Below are positions 6,569 through 13,826 of a stretch of 40,998 nucleotides of DNA, in pieces; position 1 is the stretch's first letter; every line of letters starts with the position of its first letter. This DNA comes from a bacterium (GTDB taxonomy: Bacteria > Patescibacteriota > Andersenbacteria > UBA10190 > CAIZMI01). Below the pieces are notes generated by a model. The model made no database searches. It was not told the origin of the DNA and saw nothing but the letters and a program-made list of their open reading frames with translations. The stretch is taken from positions 1 to 40,998 of the forward strand of contig JAUSJG010000015.1 of the NCBI GenBank assembly GCA_030647555.1, read 5' to 3'. The translations under genes and the position numbers were made by a program.

Positions 6569-7087
6569 TTATGACGATTCCACACGATACAGATACACTT
6601 TTCCCACACCTTCGATACTCATTTCCGCCTCTGCTTGCCAACCCGGGAGTGGAAAAGTGTAAGTAATAATTCTGGTTCCGGTTTTTAATGTTTGCCGTAG
6701 CTCACGCATCAGATTTGGTAATGTTTTCGGCATCAAGAACAGAAATAAAACTGTTACTTCCGACATATTAGCGGCAAAACCGTCCCGCAATTTAACAGAA
6801 CCTTTTACTCCATTTCGCAACAGTGTAATTTCAGCCAACAACCAAAGAAACGGTGATAATTCATAACCGATTACTTTAGCCCCTCTCTTAGCGGCCATCA
6901 CCAACACTCGCCCATCACCCGCACCAATATCAACCAAAGTATCCCCCTCTTTTACCTGTGCCAGATCCAATGCCACTTCTACCGCTTTTTTTGGCGTTGG
7001 AACAAAAGGTGCGCCCTTCCACGCGGCGACAGCCGTCATTACGCCCGCTAACAGGATCAAAAAATAGATGAACCAACTGATGGTCAT
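6569..7087 (-). CDS. Membrane-anchored class I SAM-dependent methyltransferase
   Basis: A 172-residue protein from ATG 7087 (MTISWFIYFL). The frame extends 17 codons to an ATG at 7138, but that prefix adds nothing family-like. Residues 4-22 form one membrane segment, followed by GAPFVPTP, a motif typical of a family of anchored small methyltransferases. SAM motif I is LVDIGAGDGRVL (51-62), then the acidic Glu of VIGYELSP. Residues AANMSEVTVLFLFLMPKTLPNL fit the motif IV/V region. The substrate is unknown. The IS110 left end begins within about 20 bases of its stop, so the element may have displaced the original terminator. Confidence 0.75.
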   Translation of the reverse strand: MTISWFIYFLILLAGVMTAVAAWKGAPFVPTPKKAVEVALDLAQVKEGDTLVDIGAGDGRVLVMAAKRGAKVIGYELSPFLWLLAEITLLRNGVKGSVKLRDGFAANMSEVTVLFLFLMPKTLPNLMRELRQTLKTGTRIITYTFPLPGWQAEAEMSIEGVGKVYLYRVESS

Positions 7088-7212
7088 ACAATTGTCATAC
7101 CAAATATACCCCTTCAACACCACAAATAGGCAATTCATGCCTGCCCGCCATAACCTTGGTGACGGCGGGAATTGCCCCTACAACAGACCTCATTTCAATG
7201 AATATAATTCTT

Positions 7213-7716
7213 CTAAAATCCACGAACCTTTACCTTCTTAGTAAGCAGTGCGTCGGCCTTAGGAATCCGAATCGTCAAAATACCATCTTTTAATGACGCA
7301 TCCGACTTTTCTGAAACAATATCAACGGGCAAGATAATCGAACGTGAGAATGAACCCCAATAACACTCGCGATAAAAATAATCTTCTTCCGTTACTTCTT
7401 CATCGTGCCGACGAGTGCCTCTAATTGTTACCATGTCATTGGTAATCGAAACATCCAAGTCATCCGGTTTAACACCCGCAATCGTGGACTTAACAACAAT
7501 AAATTCCGGTGTTTGATAAACATCAACTGTTAACTGACCCTCTTGTTCATCCATCGCCCCCTTCTCTCCGCGGGCACTTGGTGTAATTTTGGTCGGCTGA
7601 TCCTTGTCTTCATCAGAAAGCATTTCCACAACTTTTTCATCATCGTCACTTTCGATGTCCACATCGTGACTTACCGAACCGGTTAGGCGTTGAAATAGTG
7701 ATCGTCGTTCTCCCAT
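7213..7716 (-). CDS. Hsp20/alpha-crystallin family small heat-shock protein
   Basis: A 167-residue chaperone that holds unfolding proteins. Residues 1-55 form a charged, Asp/Glu-rich N-terminal arm; the alpha-crystallin domain spans about 58-165: GQLTVDVYQTPEFIVVKSTIAGVKPDDLDVSI at the start, the dimerisation region GTRRHDEEVTEEDYFYRECYWGSFSRSIILP, and the family signature DGILTIRIPK near the end. The C-terminal tail is short (VKVRGF) and lacks a clear I-x-I. A TATAAT box ends 8 bases before the ATG, predicting a leaderless mRNA. No heat-shock operator (CIRCE) is visible. Confidence 0.9.
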   Translation of the reverse strand: MGERRSLFQRLTGSVSHDVDIESDDDEKVVEMLSDEDKDQPTKITPSARGEKGAMDEQEGQLTVDVYQTPEFIVVKSTIAGVKPDDLDVSITNDMVTIRGTRRHDEEVTEEDYFYRECYWGSFSRSIILPVDIVSEKSDASLKDGILTIRIPKADALLTKKVKVRGF

Positions 7717-7724
7717 ATGGAAAC

Positions 7725-7730
7725 ATTATA
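7725..7730 (-). promoter_or_regulatory. -10 box of the hsp20 gene (leaderless)
   Basis: TATAAT on the minus strand, 8 bases before the ATG at 7716. The -35 region is weak. Confidence 0.5.
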
Positions 7731-7783
7731 GCACAGTGATTATTTAACGAAACCCCCATGTTTTCATAAAAGTTGGATTCCTA

Positions 7784-8866
7784 CTATAGAACCGGCTCTT
7801 TTCTCAAAAGTTCATCAGATTCGTCCGTGGGATCAAAATTATATCTATAAACTTTTGTATTTCCTAATTGTAAACACTGACTGCCTCCTTCGGAATTATC
7901 GCAGGATGAAACACTCAATTCTTCAACCTGATTACCAACGTATTTTTGAGTATCAATTTTCCCGATAATGCTATTCCCTTGAACACAACTCAATTCCCCC
8001 GTAGTCTTTACCACCTTGGTCAACTGAAGATTGTTACCGACAACTTTCCAATACCCAGAATAACCAAGATCCTTGGAGGAACATTGCAAATAGTTGAATT
8101 TTCCGGATGCAAAGAATTGATACAGAGCACCGCCATTCGTCTCTTTTTGCCACTCGCCTACTAGACCCCTTGAAAGAGGTAAAACAATACCCACACGTGA
8201 AGCGGAATCATCTAGTTTTAACGATGATATCACCTTATCTAAAATCGATTGCTTACTCGTAACACCCGCCAGATCATACGAATAAAACAAGGTAATAACT
8301 CGGTTATTACTTGCGGAAATAAATATTTTTGCATATTGGGTTGCCGATGGATCAATCGCGCTATGAAACACATAACTAACACGTATGGCCTCATGTCCGT
8401 TGATATCGATCTTTTCCTCTTTCTGGTCACTTTTTAAGTTTGAGTACATTTCTAAGGCATTATAAAACTCCTCAGATGCTGCATTTTTATAAGCTTTTCT
8501 AAGAATATTTTCTTCTACAATTCCACTGGGGTAATATCCAGAACCGGAAGTGCTGTCGAGACTAGATGCCTTCTGTAGTGTTACCTGAAAATTCAAATTC
8601 GGATCAGAAGGAAAAATAATACTTGAGTAGGTTTCGGGATTCGTTTTAAAAATTGGCTGACCCCAAGAAGCTGGGTAATCAAAACTAATTCCCAGTTCAT
8701 TGTTGCTGTATGAAATCAAAGCGGGTGACGAAACTTTTGTTGTCACATTGATACCAGCCGGAACAACTGTGTTTAATTTTACATATAAATAAATTACTCC
8801 ACCAATTAAGAAAGCAACTATCGCAATCCCAATAACGACGATAATAATTTTATGTACGTATTTCAT
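7784..8866 (-). CDS. Membrane-anchored extracytoplasmic protein of unknown function
   Basis: A 360-residue protein with one N-terminal membrane segment (about 7-30, IIIVVIGIAIVAFLIGGVIYLYV), so mostly outside the cell. Residues 50-205 begin with the motif LGISFDYPASWG, typical of PsbP-like/DUF domains in anchored proteins of Gram-positives and CPR bacteria. The C-terminal part (about 232-330) has GEWQKETNGGALYQFFASGKFNYL...GYWKVVGNNLQL, a lipocalin-like beta pattern with Cys residues that could form disulphides (ELSCVQG, SSCDNSEGGSQC). It has its own promoter (8876-8904). I cannot assign a ligand or reaction. Confidence 0.75.
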   Translation of the reverse strand: MKYVHKIIIVVIGIAIVAFLIGGVIYLYVKLNTVVPAGINVTTKVSSPALISYSNNELGISFDYPASWGQPIFKTNPETYSSIIFPSDPNLNFQVTLQKASSLDSTSGSGYYPSGIVEENILRKAYKNAASEEFYNALEMYSNLKSDQKEEKIDINGHEAIRVSYVFHSAIDPSATQYAKIFISASNNRVITLFYSYDLAGVTSKQSILDKVISSLKLDDSASRVGIVLPLSRGLVGEWQKETNGGALYQFFASGKFNYLQCSSKDLGYSGYWKVVGNNLQLTKVVKTTGELSCVQGNSIIGKIDTQKYVGNQVEELSVSSCDNSEGGSQCLQLGNTKVYRYNFDPTDESDELLRKEPVL

Positions 8867-8875
8867 ATGATTTTA

Positions 8876-8904
8876 ATATTACAACTCGGTTTGTTGGAAT
8901 TCAA
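8876..8904 (-). promoter_or_regulatory. Sigma70-type promoter of the 7784-8866 gene (leaderless)
   Basis: Minus strand TTGAAT (8899-8904), 17-base spacer, TAATAT (8876-8881), then 9 bases to the ATG at 8866. Confidence 0.6.
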
Positions 8905-8939
8905 TAACCTTATTGAACCAAACAAAAAAACAACCAATC

Positions 8940-11717
8940 CTAAATACTTTCGATTAACGTTTTCAGGGCCGCGATTCCTTGCTTCTGTTTTTCAAGTTCG
9001 TTCCGCTTCACAACCAGTAAATCTTTTAGTTCTTTGATAATGTTCGCCGGTGCCTTATCGCCCATCTGAATCAAGCGTTGCTCCAATTTAGTAATTTCTT
9101 CTTGCGCTTTCTTGGTATCAGCCTCCATGGCAATCATCCGTTCTTTGAGCGGCAAAGTTGAAAGTGTTTCAGCGGTCAAAGCAATCTTTGAACAAGCTGA
9201 CGCCGGCAACGACACCCATTTTGTGCCTTCTTCTTTTTCTACAACTTTTGAAAAGTTACTCAATTGCGCGATCGCTGACCACAAAGGTTTTAGCTTCTTT
9301 TCTGTTTGCAGAAGAATTATTGGTTTATTGCCATTTGGAATACCCAACAAATTCCGCAAACTCCTTAATTCGCTTACAATAGCCTGAAAATCTTTAATTT
9401 CCTTTATTTCTTTCTTCTTGGTCTTCACTTGTTTTGGCCAAGCAGTGTTAATCAACATTCCTTTCTTATCACCAAAATCCTTCCATAATTCCTCTGTCAC
9501 AAATGGCATAAATGGATGCAATAATAACAAACATTGTTTGAACACATCTTTGGCGACACTTGCGCTTGTGAGACCAGGAACCTTACTTACTTCAATGTAC
9601 CAGTCGGCAAATTCATCCCAAATGAAGGCGTGCAAGCCCCTGGTCGCGTCACCAAAACGAAATTCATCTAAGGCATTAGATACCTCCGCGGACACTATTT
9701 CAAGGCGCTGTAAAATCCAATTATCAAATACAGTCGGGGCTGTTTTCGATTTCTTCGCGGAACCAATAAACTTACCCATATTCCATAATTTATTGGCAAA
9801 ATTTCTACCAACCCGTACGGCGTTTTCATCAAAACGCAGTGCTTGCTGATCTTGCTGTGTTTGAATCAATAAACCAAAACGCACCGCATCCGCGCCATAC
9901 TGATTAATCAAATCCATCGGATCAATCCCCGTCCCCAAAGACTTACTCATCCGCTGACCTTTTAAATTTAGCACCGTGGGATGAATAATGACATTTTGAA
10001 ATGGAATCTGCTGACTCAAATTTTTCTTGCCATATTGTTTGGCTGGCAGATATTTATGCTTGTCCGTGAACTCCAAACCGGAAAAAATCATCCGAAGCAC
10101 CCACAGCGGAACAATATCTCGAGCCGTCGCCAAAACGGATGTCGGGTAAAAACGCGCAAAATCATCGGTCATTTCCGGCCAACCAAATACCGCAAATGGC
10201 CAAAGCGCCGCTGAAAACCAAGTATCCAAAGTATCAAGGTCTTGGACGAACGCCGTTCCACCACATTCCGGACACTTCTTAGGTTTAATGGGAGAAAACA
10301 CAACGTGCGCATCCGCGCCCCCTGTACCCTGTACCCTGTACCCTGTACCCTTGTCAGCCTGACAATACCAAACAGGCAACCTGTGACCAAACCACAGTTG
10401 ACGAGAAACACACCAGTCTTTTACATTAGCCAGCCAATCCAAAGAAATTTTCTTCCAGCGCTCCGGTTGCATTTTGATCAAACCTTTTTCGATAACTTCT
10501 CTTGCCGGTTGCGCCAATGGTGCCATTTTTACAAACCATTGTTTGGAAACTAGCGGTTGAATTACTGTGTTGCACCTATCACACAAAGAGACATTGTGAC
10601 GAATCTTTTTAGGATCACCTTCCAATAAATTTATTTTTTTTAAGTTATCCAAAACCTTTTCACGCGCCTCGTTAGTTGTTAAGCCGACATATTCCGTTCC
10701 GGCCGCCACCGTCATTTTTCCGTCTTCCCCAATCACATTAATCACCGGCAACTTATGCCGTTCACCGATTTCCCAATCCGTTTGATCATGTGCCGGCGTA
10801 ACTTTTACCGCGCCCGTCCCGAATTCTTTTTCAACTGCATGATCCGCTACGATCGGAATTTCACGATTTGTTAATGGTAATTTAATTTTCTTACCAACCA
10901 ATTTTTGATAACGTTCGTCGCTTGGATAAACCGCCACTGCTGTATCACCAAGCATTGTTTCCGTACGCGTTGTCGCCACAATAATTGAGCCGGAACCATC
11001 AGACAGTGGATATCGAATATTGTAGATCAAACCATCTCGTTCTTCGTGCTTCACTTCTAAATCCGAAATTGAAGAAGCACAACGCGGACACCAGTTTACA
11101 ATTCGATCACCGTGATAAATCAAACCCTTTTTGGCGTAATGAATAAAGGCTTCTTGCACGGCGCGGACATATTCCTTGTCCAATGTAAACCGCTCTCTAG
11201 TCCAATCGCAGGAAGAACCGATTCGCCGTAATTGTCCACTGATGGTTTTTCCATATTGTTCTTTCCATTCCCAAACACGTTCGATAAATTTCTCACGTCC
11301 TAAATCATGACGTGTTAGACCCTCTTTTTTTAATTGTTTCTCAACGACATTCTGGATGGCAATACTTGCATGATCCATTCCCGGAATCCAAACTGTGTCG
11401 TCCCCTTTCATCCGGTGATAACGAATCAAAGCGTCCTGCATCGATGCGTTCAGGGCGTGTCCCATATGCAAAGAACCAGTCACATTCGGCGGTGGAATAA
11501 CAATCGAAAAAGATTTCTTCCCGCGCGGTTTTTTTACAGCCGGTTGAAAAGCCTTCGCGCGTTCCCAAGATTTATAAATTTTCTCCTCGGTTAAAGAAGG
11601 ATCGTAGGGTCGTCCGTTTCCCCTCTTTACCAAAGAGGGCCGCCCATCTGGGCGAGCCTCGCTCTGCGGAGCGGGGCGGGGGGAGATTTTTTCCATGTTT
11701 TCAGTATCAGTTGACAT
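8940..11717 (-). CDS. valS: Valyl-tRNA synthetase
   Basis: A 925-residue class I synthetase charging tRNA-Val. The HIGH-type motif is HMGH (84-87, in PPPNVTGSLHMGHAL); the KMSKS motif lies near residue 590 (GQRMSKSLGTGIDP). The editing (CP1) domain, anticodon-binding region and C-terminal coiled coil (EEITKLEQRL...) are in the expected order. Cys pairs CPRC, CDRC and CPEC are present. Two oddities: residues about 10-36 (ISPRPAPQSEARPDGRPS...) are encoded by a triple-hairpin repeat (11621-11676), and about 455-478 (KGTGYRVQGTGGADAHVV) are encoded by a heptamer tandem repeat (10320-10350) placed just before a CPEC zinc knuckle. Both are in frame. The start codon overlaps the -35 box of the divergent gene at 11790. 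Confidence 0.97.
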   Translation of the reverse strand: MSTDTENMEKISPRPAPQSEARPDGRPSLVKRGNGRPYDPSLTEEKIYKSWERAKAFQPAVKKPRGKKSFSIVIPPPNVTGSLHMGHALNASMQDALIRYHRMKGDDTVWIPGMDHASIAIQNVVEKQLKKEGLTRHDLGREKFIERVWEWKEQYGKTISGQLRRIGSSCDWTRERFTLDKEYVRAVQEAFIHYAKKGLIYHGDRIVNWCPRCASSISDLEVKHEERDGLIYNIRYPLSDGSGSIIVATTRTETMLGDTAVAVYPSDERYQKLVGKKIKLPLTNREIPIVADHAVEKEFGTGAVKVTPAHDQTDWEIGERHKLPVINVIGEDGKMTVAAGTEYVGLTTNEAREKVLDNLKKINLLEGDPKKIRHNVSLCDRCNTVIQPLVSKQWFVKMAPLAQPAREVIEKGLIKMQPERWKKISLDWLANVKDWCVSRQLWFGHRLPVWYCQADKGTGYRVQGTGGADAHVVFSPIKPKKCPECGGTAFVQDLDTLDTWFSAALWPFAVFGWPEMTDDFARFYPTSVLATARDIVPLWVLRMIFSGLEFTDKHKYLPAKQYGKKNLSQQIPFQNVIIHPTVLNLKGQRMSKSLGTGIDPMDLINQYGADAVRFGLLIQTQQDQQALRFDENAVRVGRNFANKLWNMGKFIGSAKKSKTAPTVFDNWILQRLEIVSAEVSNALDEFRFGDATRGLHAFIWDEFADWYIEVSKVPGLTSASVAKDVFKQCLLLLHPFMPFVTEELWKDFGDKKGMLINTAWPKQVKTKKKEIKEIKDFQAIVSELRSLRNLLGIPNGNKPIILLQTEKKLKPLWSAIAQLSNFSKVVEKEEGTKWVSLPASACSKIALTAETLSTLPLKERMIAMEADTKKAQEEITKLEQRLIQMGDKAPANIIKELKDLLVVKRNELEKQKQGIAALKTLIESI
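10320..10350. repeat. CCCTGTA heptamer tandem repeat inside valS
   Basis: Four perfect copies of CCCTGTA plus CCC. Seven is not a multiple of three, so successive units are read in rotating frames, giving GTGYRVQGTG on the coding strand. It lies in frame inside valS. Confidence 0.95.
11621..11676. repeat. Triple-hairpin repeat in the 5' end of valS
   Basis: Three successive hairpins: CCCTCTTT-ACC-AAAGAGGG (11621-11639), CGCCCA-TC-TGGGCG (11641-11654) and CCTCGCTC-TGCG-GAGCGGGG (11657-11676, one T-G pair). The arrangement resembles the triple hairpin inside tsaD (12840-12936). It encodes valS residues about 14-33, ahead of the conserved YDPSLTEEKIY. Confidence 0.8.
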
Positions 11718-11739
11718 AAAGTAAGTACCAGAGTAAGAT
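11711..11739 (+). promoter_or_regulatory. Sigma70-type promoter of the 11790-12113 gene
   Basis: TTGACA (11711-11716), 17 bases, TAAGAT (11734-11739). The start point is expected near 11746. The -35 box contains the complement of the valS start codon (11715-11717), so the two divergent genes share this DNA. Confidence 0.65.
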
Positions 11740-11789
11740 ACCCCGTTACGCTTGTTCGTTCAACCATAGCTCAGGAAAGGGCAATCAAA

Positions 11790-12113
11790 ATGTCAGGAAA
11801 AAACGGGTACTGTGGAGCAACAATTCATCAAATTGGTCACGAAACGTTCTGGGGAGAAGCTGCAAGAATCGCTGCCGAAGTCTTAAATCTCTTTGCGGAC
11901 AGTTCTGGCAAGGTGGTCGTCGCTGTAGAATTCGCACCTCTTTGTACTAACCGAGAATCGGCGCTTGCTGATACCATCGACCTCATGGATGCGATCATTG
12001 TATGGGCACAAGATCTTTCGGGGTCACACGAACTCATTGCGACACAAGAATTAGTGAAGAGAAACAGATCATTCGCCGGAAAAATCACGATCACCAAAGA
12101 ACCGGGGTATTGA
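11790..12113 (+). CDS. Small soluble hypothetical protein
   Basis: A 107-residue protein I do not recognise. Support for a real gene: a sigma70-type promoter (11711-11739), a Shine-Dalgarno-like AGGAAAGG about 9 bases before the ATG, and a terminator starting 15 bases after the stop. It has no signal peptide or membrane span. The sequence shows an amphipathic helix (EAARIAAEVLNLFADSS), a beta-like VVVAVEFAPL and a second helix (ALADTIDLMDAIIVWAQDL). It is one of few plus-strand genes, divergent from valS and convergent with tsaD. A minus-strand frame over the same bases (11837-12139) lacks these signals. Confidence 0.7.
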   Translation: MSGKNGYCGATIHQIGHETFWGEAARIAAEVLNLFADSSGKVVVAVEFAPLCTNRESALADTIDLMDAIIVWAQDLSGSHELIATQELVKRNRSFAGKITITKEPGY

Positions 12114-12127
12114 TTAATCCCCCCCCC

Positions 12128-12150
12128 GCCGCTAACCACGCGGCTTTTTT
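12128..12150 (+). terminator. Rho-independent terminator of the small plus-strand gene
   Basis: GCCGC (12128-12132), 7-base loop, GCGGC (12140-12144), then six T. A second hairpin with 14 perfect pairs and a CGAA loop (12149-12180), rich in A/T on both sides, follows and could stop transcription from tsaD on the other strand. Confidence 0.8.
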
Positions 12151-12206
12151 ATTTTATTTTGCCGAAGCAAAATAAAATAATCCCCCGTAGCCTTGGCGAA
12201 GGGGGA
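12149..12206. repeat. Tandem hairpins between convergent genes
   Basis: First hairpin 12149-12180 (TTATTTTATTTTGC arms, CGAA loop). Second, 12181-12206: TCCCCC ... GGGGGA around GTAGCCTTGGCGAA. The second recurs in altered form at 36490-36515 (CCCCCGTAGC...GCGAAGGGAG), so it is an interspersed repeat as well as a possible terminator for tsaD. Confidence 0.6.
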
Positions 12207-12239
12207 TATTTTCATCATTCATAAATCATTATTCATCAT

Positions 12240-13346
12240 TCACGCACCCGGCATCGCAATGCCAAGCAGAACCGCCACACCGATCATCGCCGCATTATCC
12301 GTACAATATTTAATTGGTGGAACAACTAACGGAGTGTCCCCCAAGGCGACTTTCATTGTCTCACGCAATTTTGTATTAGCAGCCACACCACCGGCAATAA
12401 TTACTTCCTGCGCGCTTTCTTGCTGAACCGCTTTTAAAGTTTTTTGCACTAAAATATCCACAATTGCGTTTTGCGCACTCGCGGCCACGTCCGCTTTTTC
12501 TTGCAGTGATAATTTTTTGTCACGAATTGCGTAATACACTGCCGTTTTTAATCCCGAAAAACTAAAATCCAAATTATCCGTATTTAACATCGGACGTGGA
12601 AAATCAAAAGCTTTTTCGTTTCCCTGCAAGGCCAATTTTGCCAATTCCGGACCCCCCGGATATGGAAGTTCCAACAGGCGCGCAATTTTATCAAACGCCT
12701 CCCCCGCCGCGTCATCTCTCGTTTGACCTAAGAGTTTTAATTCCAATTTTTCGTTCAACCGAAAAAGTTGCGTATGCCCACCAGAAACTACCAAAACAAC
12801 CGCGGGAAATTGATGTGTAACAGACAAAACCCCTCCACGCCTCCCCTTGATAAGGGGAGGAATCGCGTCTCCCTCCCTTTTCCAAGGGAGGGCCGGGGCC
12901 GCCATCAGGCACTCCGAATCTCGAAGATTCGGAGTGGATTCACCATCATCGAGCAACCAACTCGCCGCGATATGCCCCGCAATATGATGAACCGAAACAA
13001 ACGGCTTTCCCCAAGCCACCGCAAGTGCGCGCCCCGCCGTCTCCCCCACCACCAATGCTGGCCGTAGCCCCGGTCGCGTGGTTGTTGCGATAGCATCAAT
13101 TTGTTCTTTAGTTATTCTCGCTTGTTTCACTGCCTCTGAAATTACAGGAACAATCGCCTCAACATGCGCTCGCGCCGCCACTTCCGGCACAACCCCGCCA
13201 GTAATTTTATGAATATCAATTTGCGAAGAAACGATGGACGACAAAACGACGATTGAATTTTGATTTCCGATTGATGATTGATGAAACTCGACAACCGCAG
13301 CCGCCGTTTCGTCGCACGATGTTTCAATTGCTAAGACACGTTGCAT
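12240..13346 (-). CDS. tsaD: tRNA N6-adenosine threonylcarbamoyltransferase TsaD, with two in-frame insertions
   Basis: A 368-residue Kae1/TsaD enzyme that transfers threonylcarbamoyl to A37 of ANN-decoding tRNAs. Visible: IETSCDETAAAVVE (7-20), SSQIDIHKITGGVVPEVAAR, the metal motif HIAGH (121-125), VVSGGHTQL (187-194), GEAFDKIARLL, DFSFSGLKTAV and ATN...LRE near the end. Two stretches are absent from ordinary TsaD: residues 21-33 (FHQSSIGNQNSIV, from GATTGA-type repeats) and about 133-178, between the HxxGH motif and the SGGHT strand, encoded by three successive perfect hairpins. The frame is preserved throughout. A TG-extended -10 box ends 7 bases before the ATG. Confidence 0.95.
   Translation of the reverse strand: MQRVLAIETSCDETAAAVVEFHQSSIGNQNSIVVLSSIVSSQIDIHKITGGVVPEVAARAHVEAIVPVISEAVKQARITKEQIDAIATTTRPGLRPALVVGETAGRALAVAWGKPFVSVHHIAGHIAASWLLDDGESTPNLRDSECLMAAPALPWKREGDAIPPLIKGRRGGVLSVTHQFPAVVLVVSGGHTQLFRLNEKLELKLLGQTRDDAAGEAFDKIARLLELPYPGGPELAKLALQGNEKAFDFPRPMLNTDNLDFSFSGLKTAVYYAIRDKKLSLQEKADVAASAQNAIVDILVQKTLKAVQQESAQEVIIAGGVAANTKLRETMKVALGDTPLVVPPIKYCTDNAAMIGVAVLLGIAMPGA
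12840..12936. repeat. Triple-hairpin palindromic element inside tsaD
   Basis: Three consecutive perfect hairpins: CCTCCCCTT-GAT-AAGGGGAGG (12840-12860), CCCTCCCTT-TTCC-AAGGGAGGG (12871-12892) and CACTCCGAATCT-CGA-AGATTCGGAGTG (12910-12936). Together they encode much of the extra segment (residues ~137-170), including PPLIKGRRGG. Confidence 0.9.
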
Positions 13347-13353
13347 GGAAACC

Positions 13354-13359
13354 AGATTA
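13354..13359 (-). promoter_or_regulatory. Extended -10 element of tsaD (leaderless)
   Basis: Minus strand TGC-TAATCT, with 7 bases to the ATG at 13346. No good -35. Confidence 0.45.
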
Positions 13360-13379
13360 GCACAAAATTACATATTCGC

Positions 13380-13413
13380 ATTAATGTCCGACCTTTATAG
13401 GTCGGACATTAAT
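13380..13413. repeat. GGTCGGAC-type hairpin, copy 4, between tsaD and the response regulator gene
   Basis: Fifteen perfect pairs ATTAATGTCCGACCT / AGGTCGGACATTAAT around a TTAT loop. It shares the GGTCGGAC word with the hairpins at 327, 3520 and 3594. It may also end the signalling operon, but no T-run follows on the minus strand. Confidence 0.75.
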
Positions 13414-13451
13414 CTAACGTTTCGAATATTTATCAAAATTCAAAAATTCAT

Positions 13452-13826
13452 TTATTTCTGCGGAACGAATTTTTCAATTAAATCAAACAACACTTTTCTG
13501 GTAACTTGTTCTTTTCGCAAAACACTATCCGGATTAAATGACTGCGCGGCCTTTAAATCTTGAGTATAAGCTGTCGCCAATAAAATTATTATCGGAATAT
13601 TTTTCGTAATTTTGTCATCACGTAAATCTCTAATTAATTCCACGCCCGTTTTTATTGGCATCAATATGTCCGTCATAATAAGATCGGGTAATTCCGTTTT
13701 TGCCAACGCAAACCCTTCCTCACCATTCACCGCAGTAAGAACGGTACAAGTAGCCTCTAGAAAGCGCTGTAATAGATTGCGAAATTGTTCGTCATCTTCT
13801 ACGATGAGAATTTTTGTTTTTTTCAT
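13452..13826 (-). CDS. Stand-alone response regulator receiver protein
   Basis: A 124-residue receiver domain with no output domain. Acidic pocket Asp11/Asp12 (IVEDDEQ), phosphoacceptor Asp53 (IMTDILMP), Thr85 (ILLATAY) and Lys105 (LRKEQ) are all present, so it should be phosphorylated. Its start overlaps the end of the kinase gene by 4 bases (ATGA), indicating translational coupling and that kinase and regulator act together. Without an output domain it probably works by protein contact or as a phosphorelay intermediate. Confidence 0.93.
   Translation of the reverse strand: MKKTKILIVEDDEQFRNLLQRFLEATCTVLTAVNGEEGFALAKTELPDLIMTDILMPIKTGVELIRDLRDDKITKNIPIIILLATAYTQDLKAAQSFNPDSVLRKEQVTRKVLFDLIEKFVPQK

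Noticed and set aside
7088-7138. Longer start for the methyltransferase gene
   Set aside because: It would add an extra stretch with no Shine-Dalgarno; the internal ATG gives the usual short N-terminus before the membrane segment.
10320-10350. CRISPR-like or telomere-like short tandem repeat
   Set aside because: The units are contiguous heptamers without spacers, lie inside the valS frame, and no cas gene is in the window.
11837-12139. 100-residue minus-strand frame opposite the small plus-strand gene
   Set aside because: It has no ribosome site or promoter and overlaps the terminator of the plus-strand gene, which has all expected signals.
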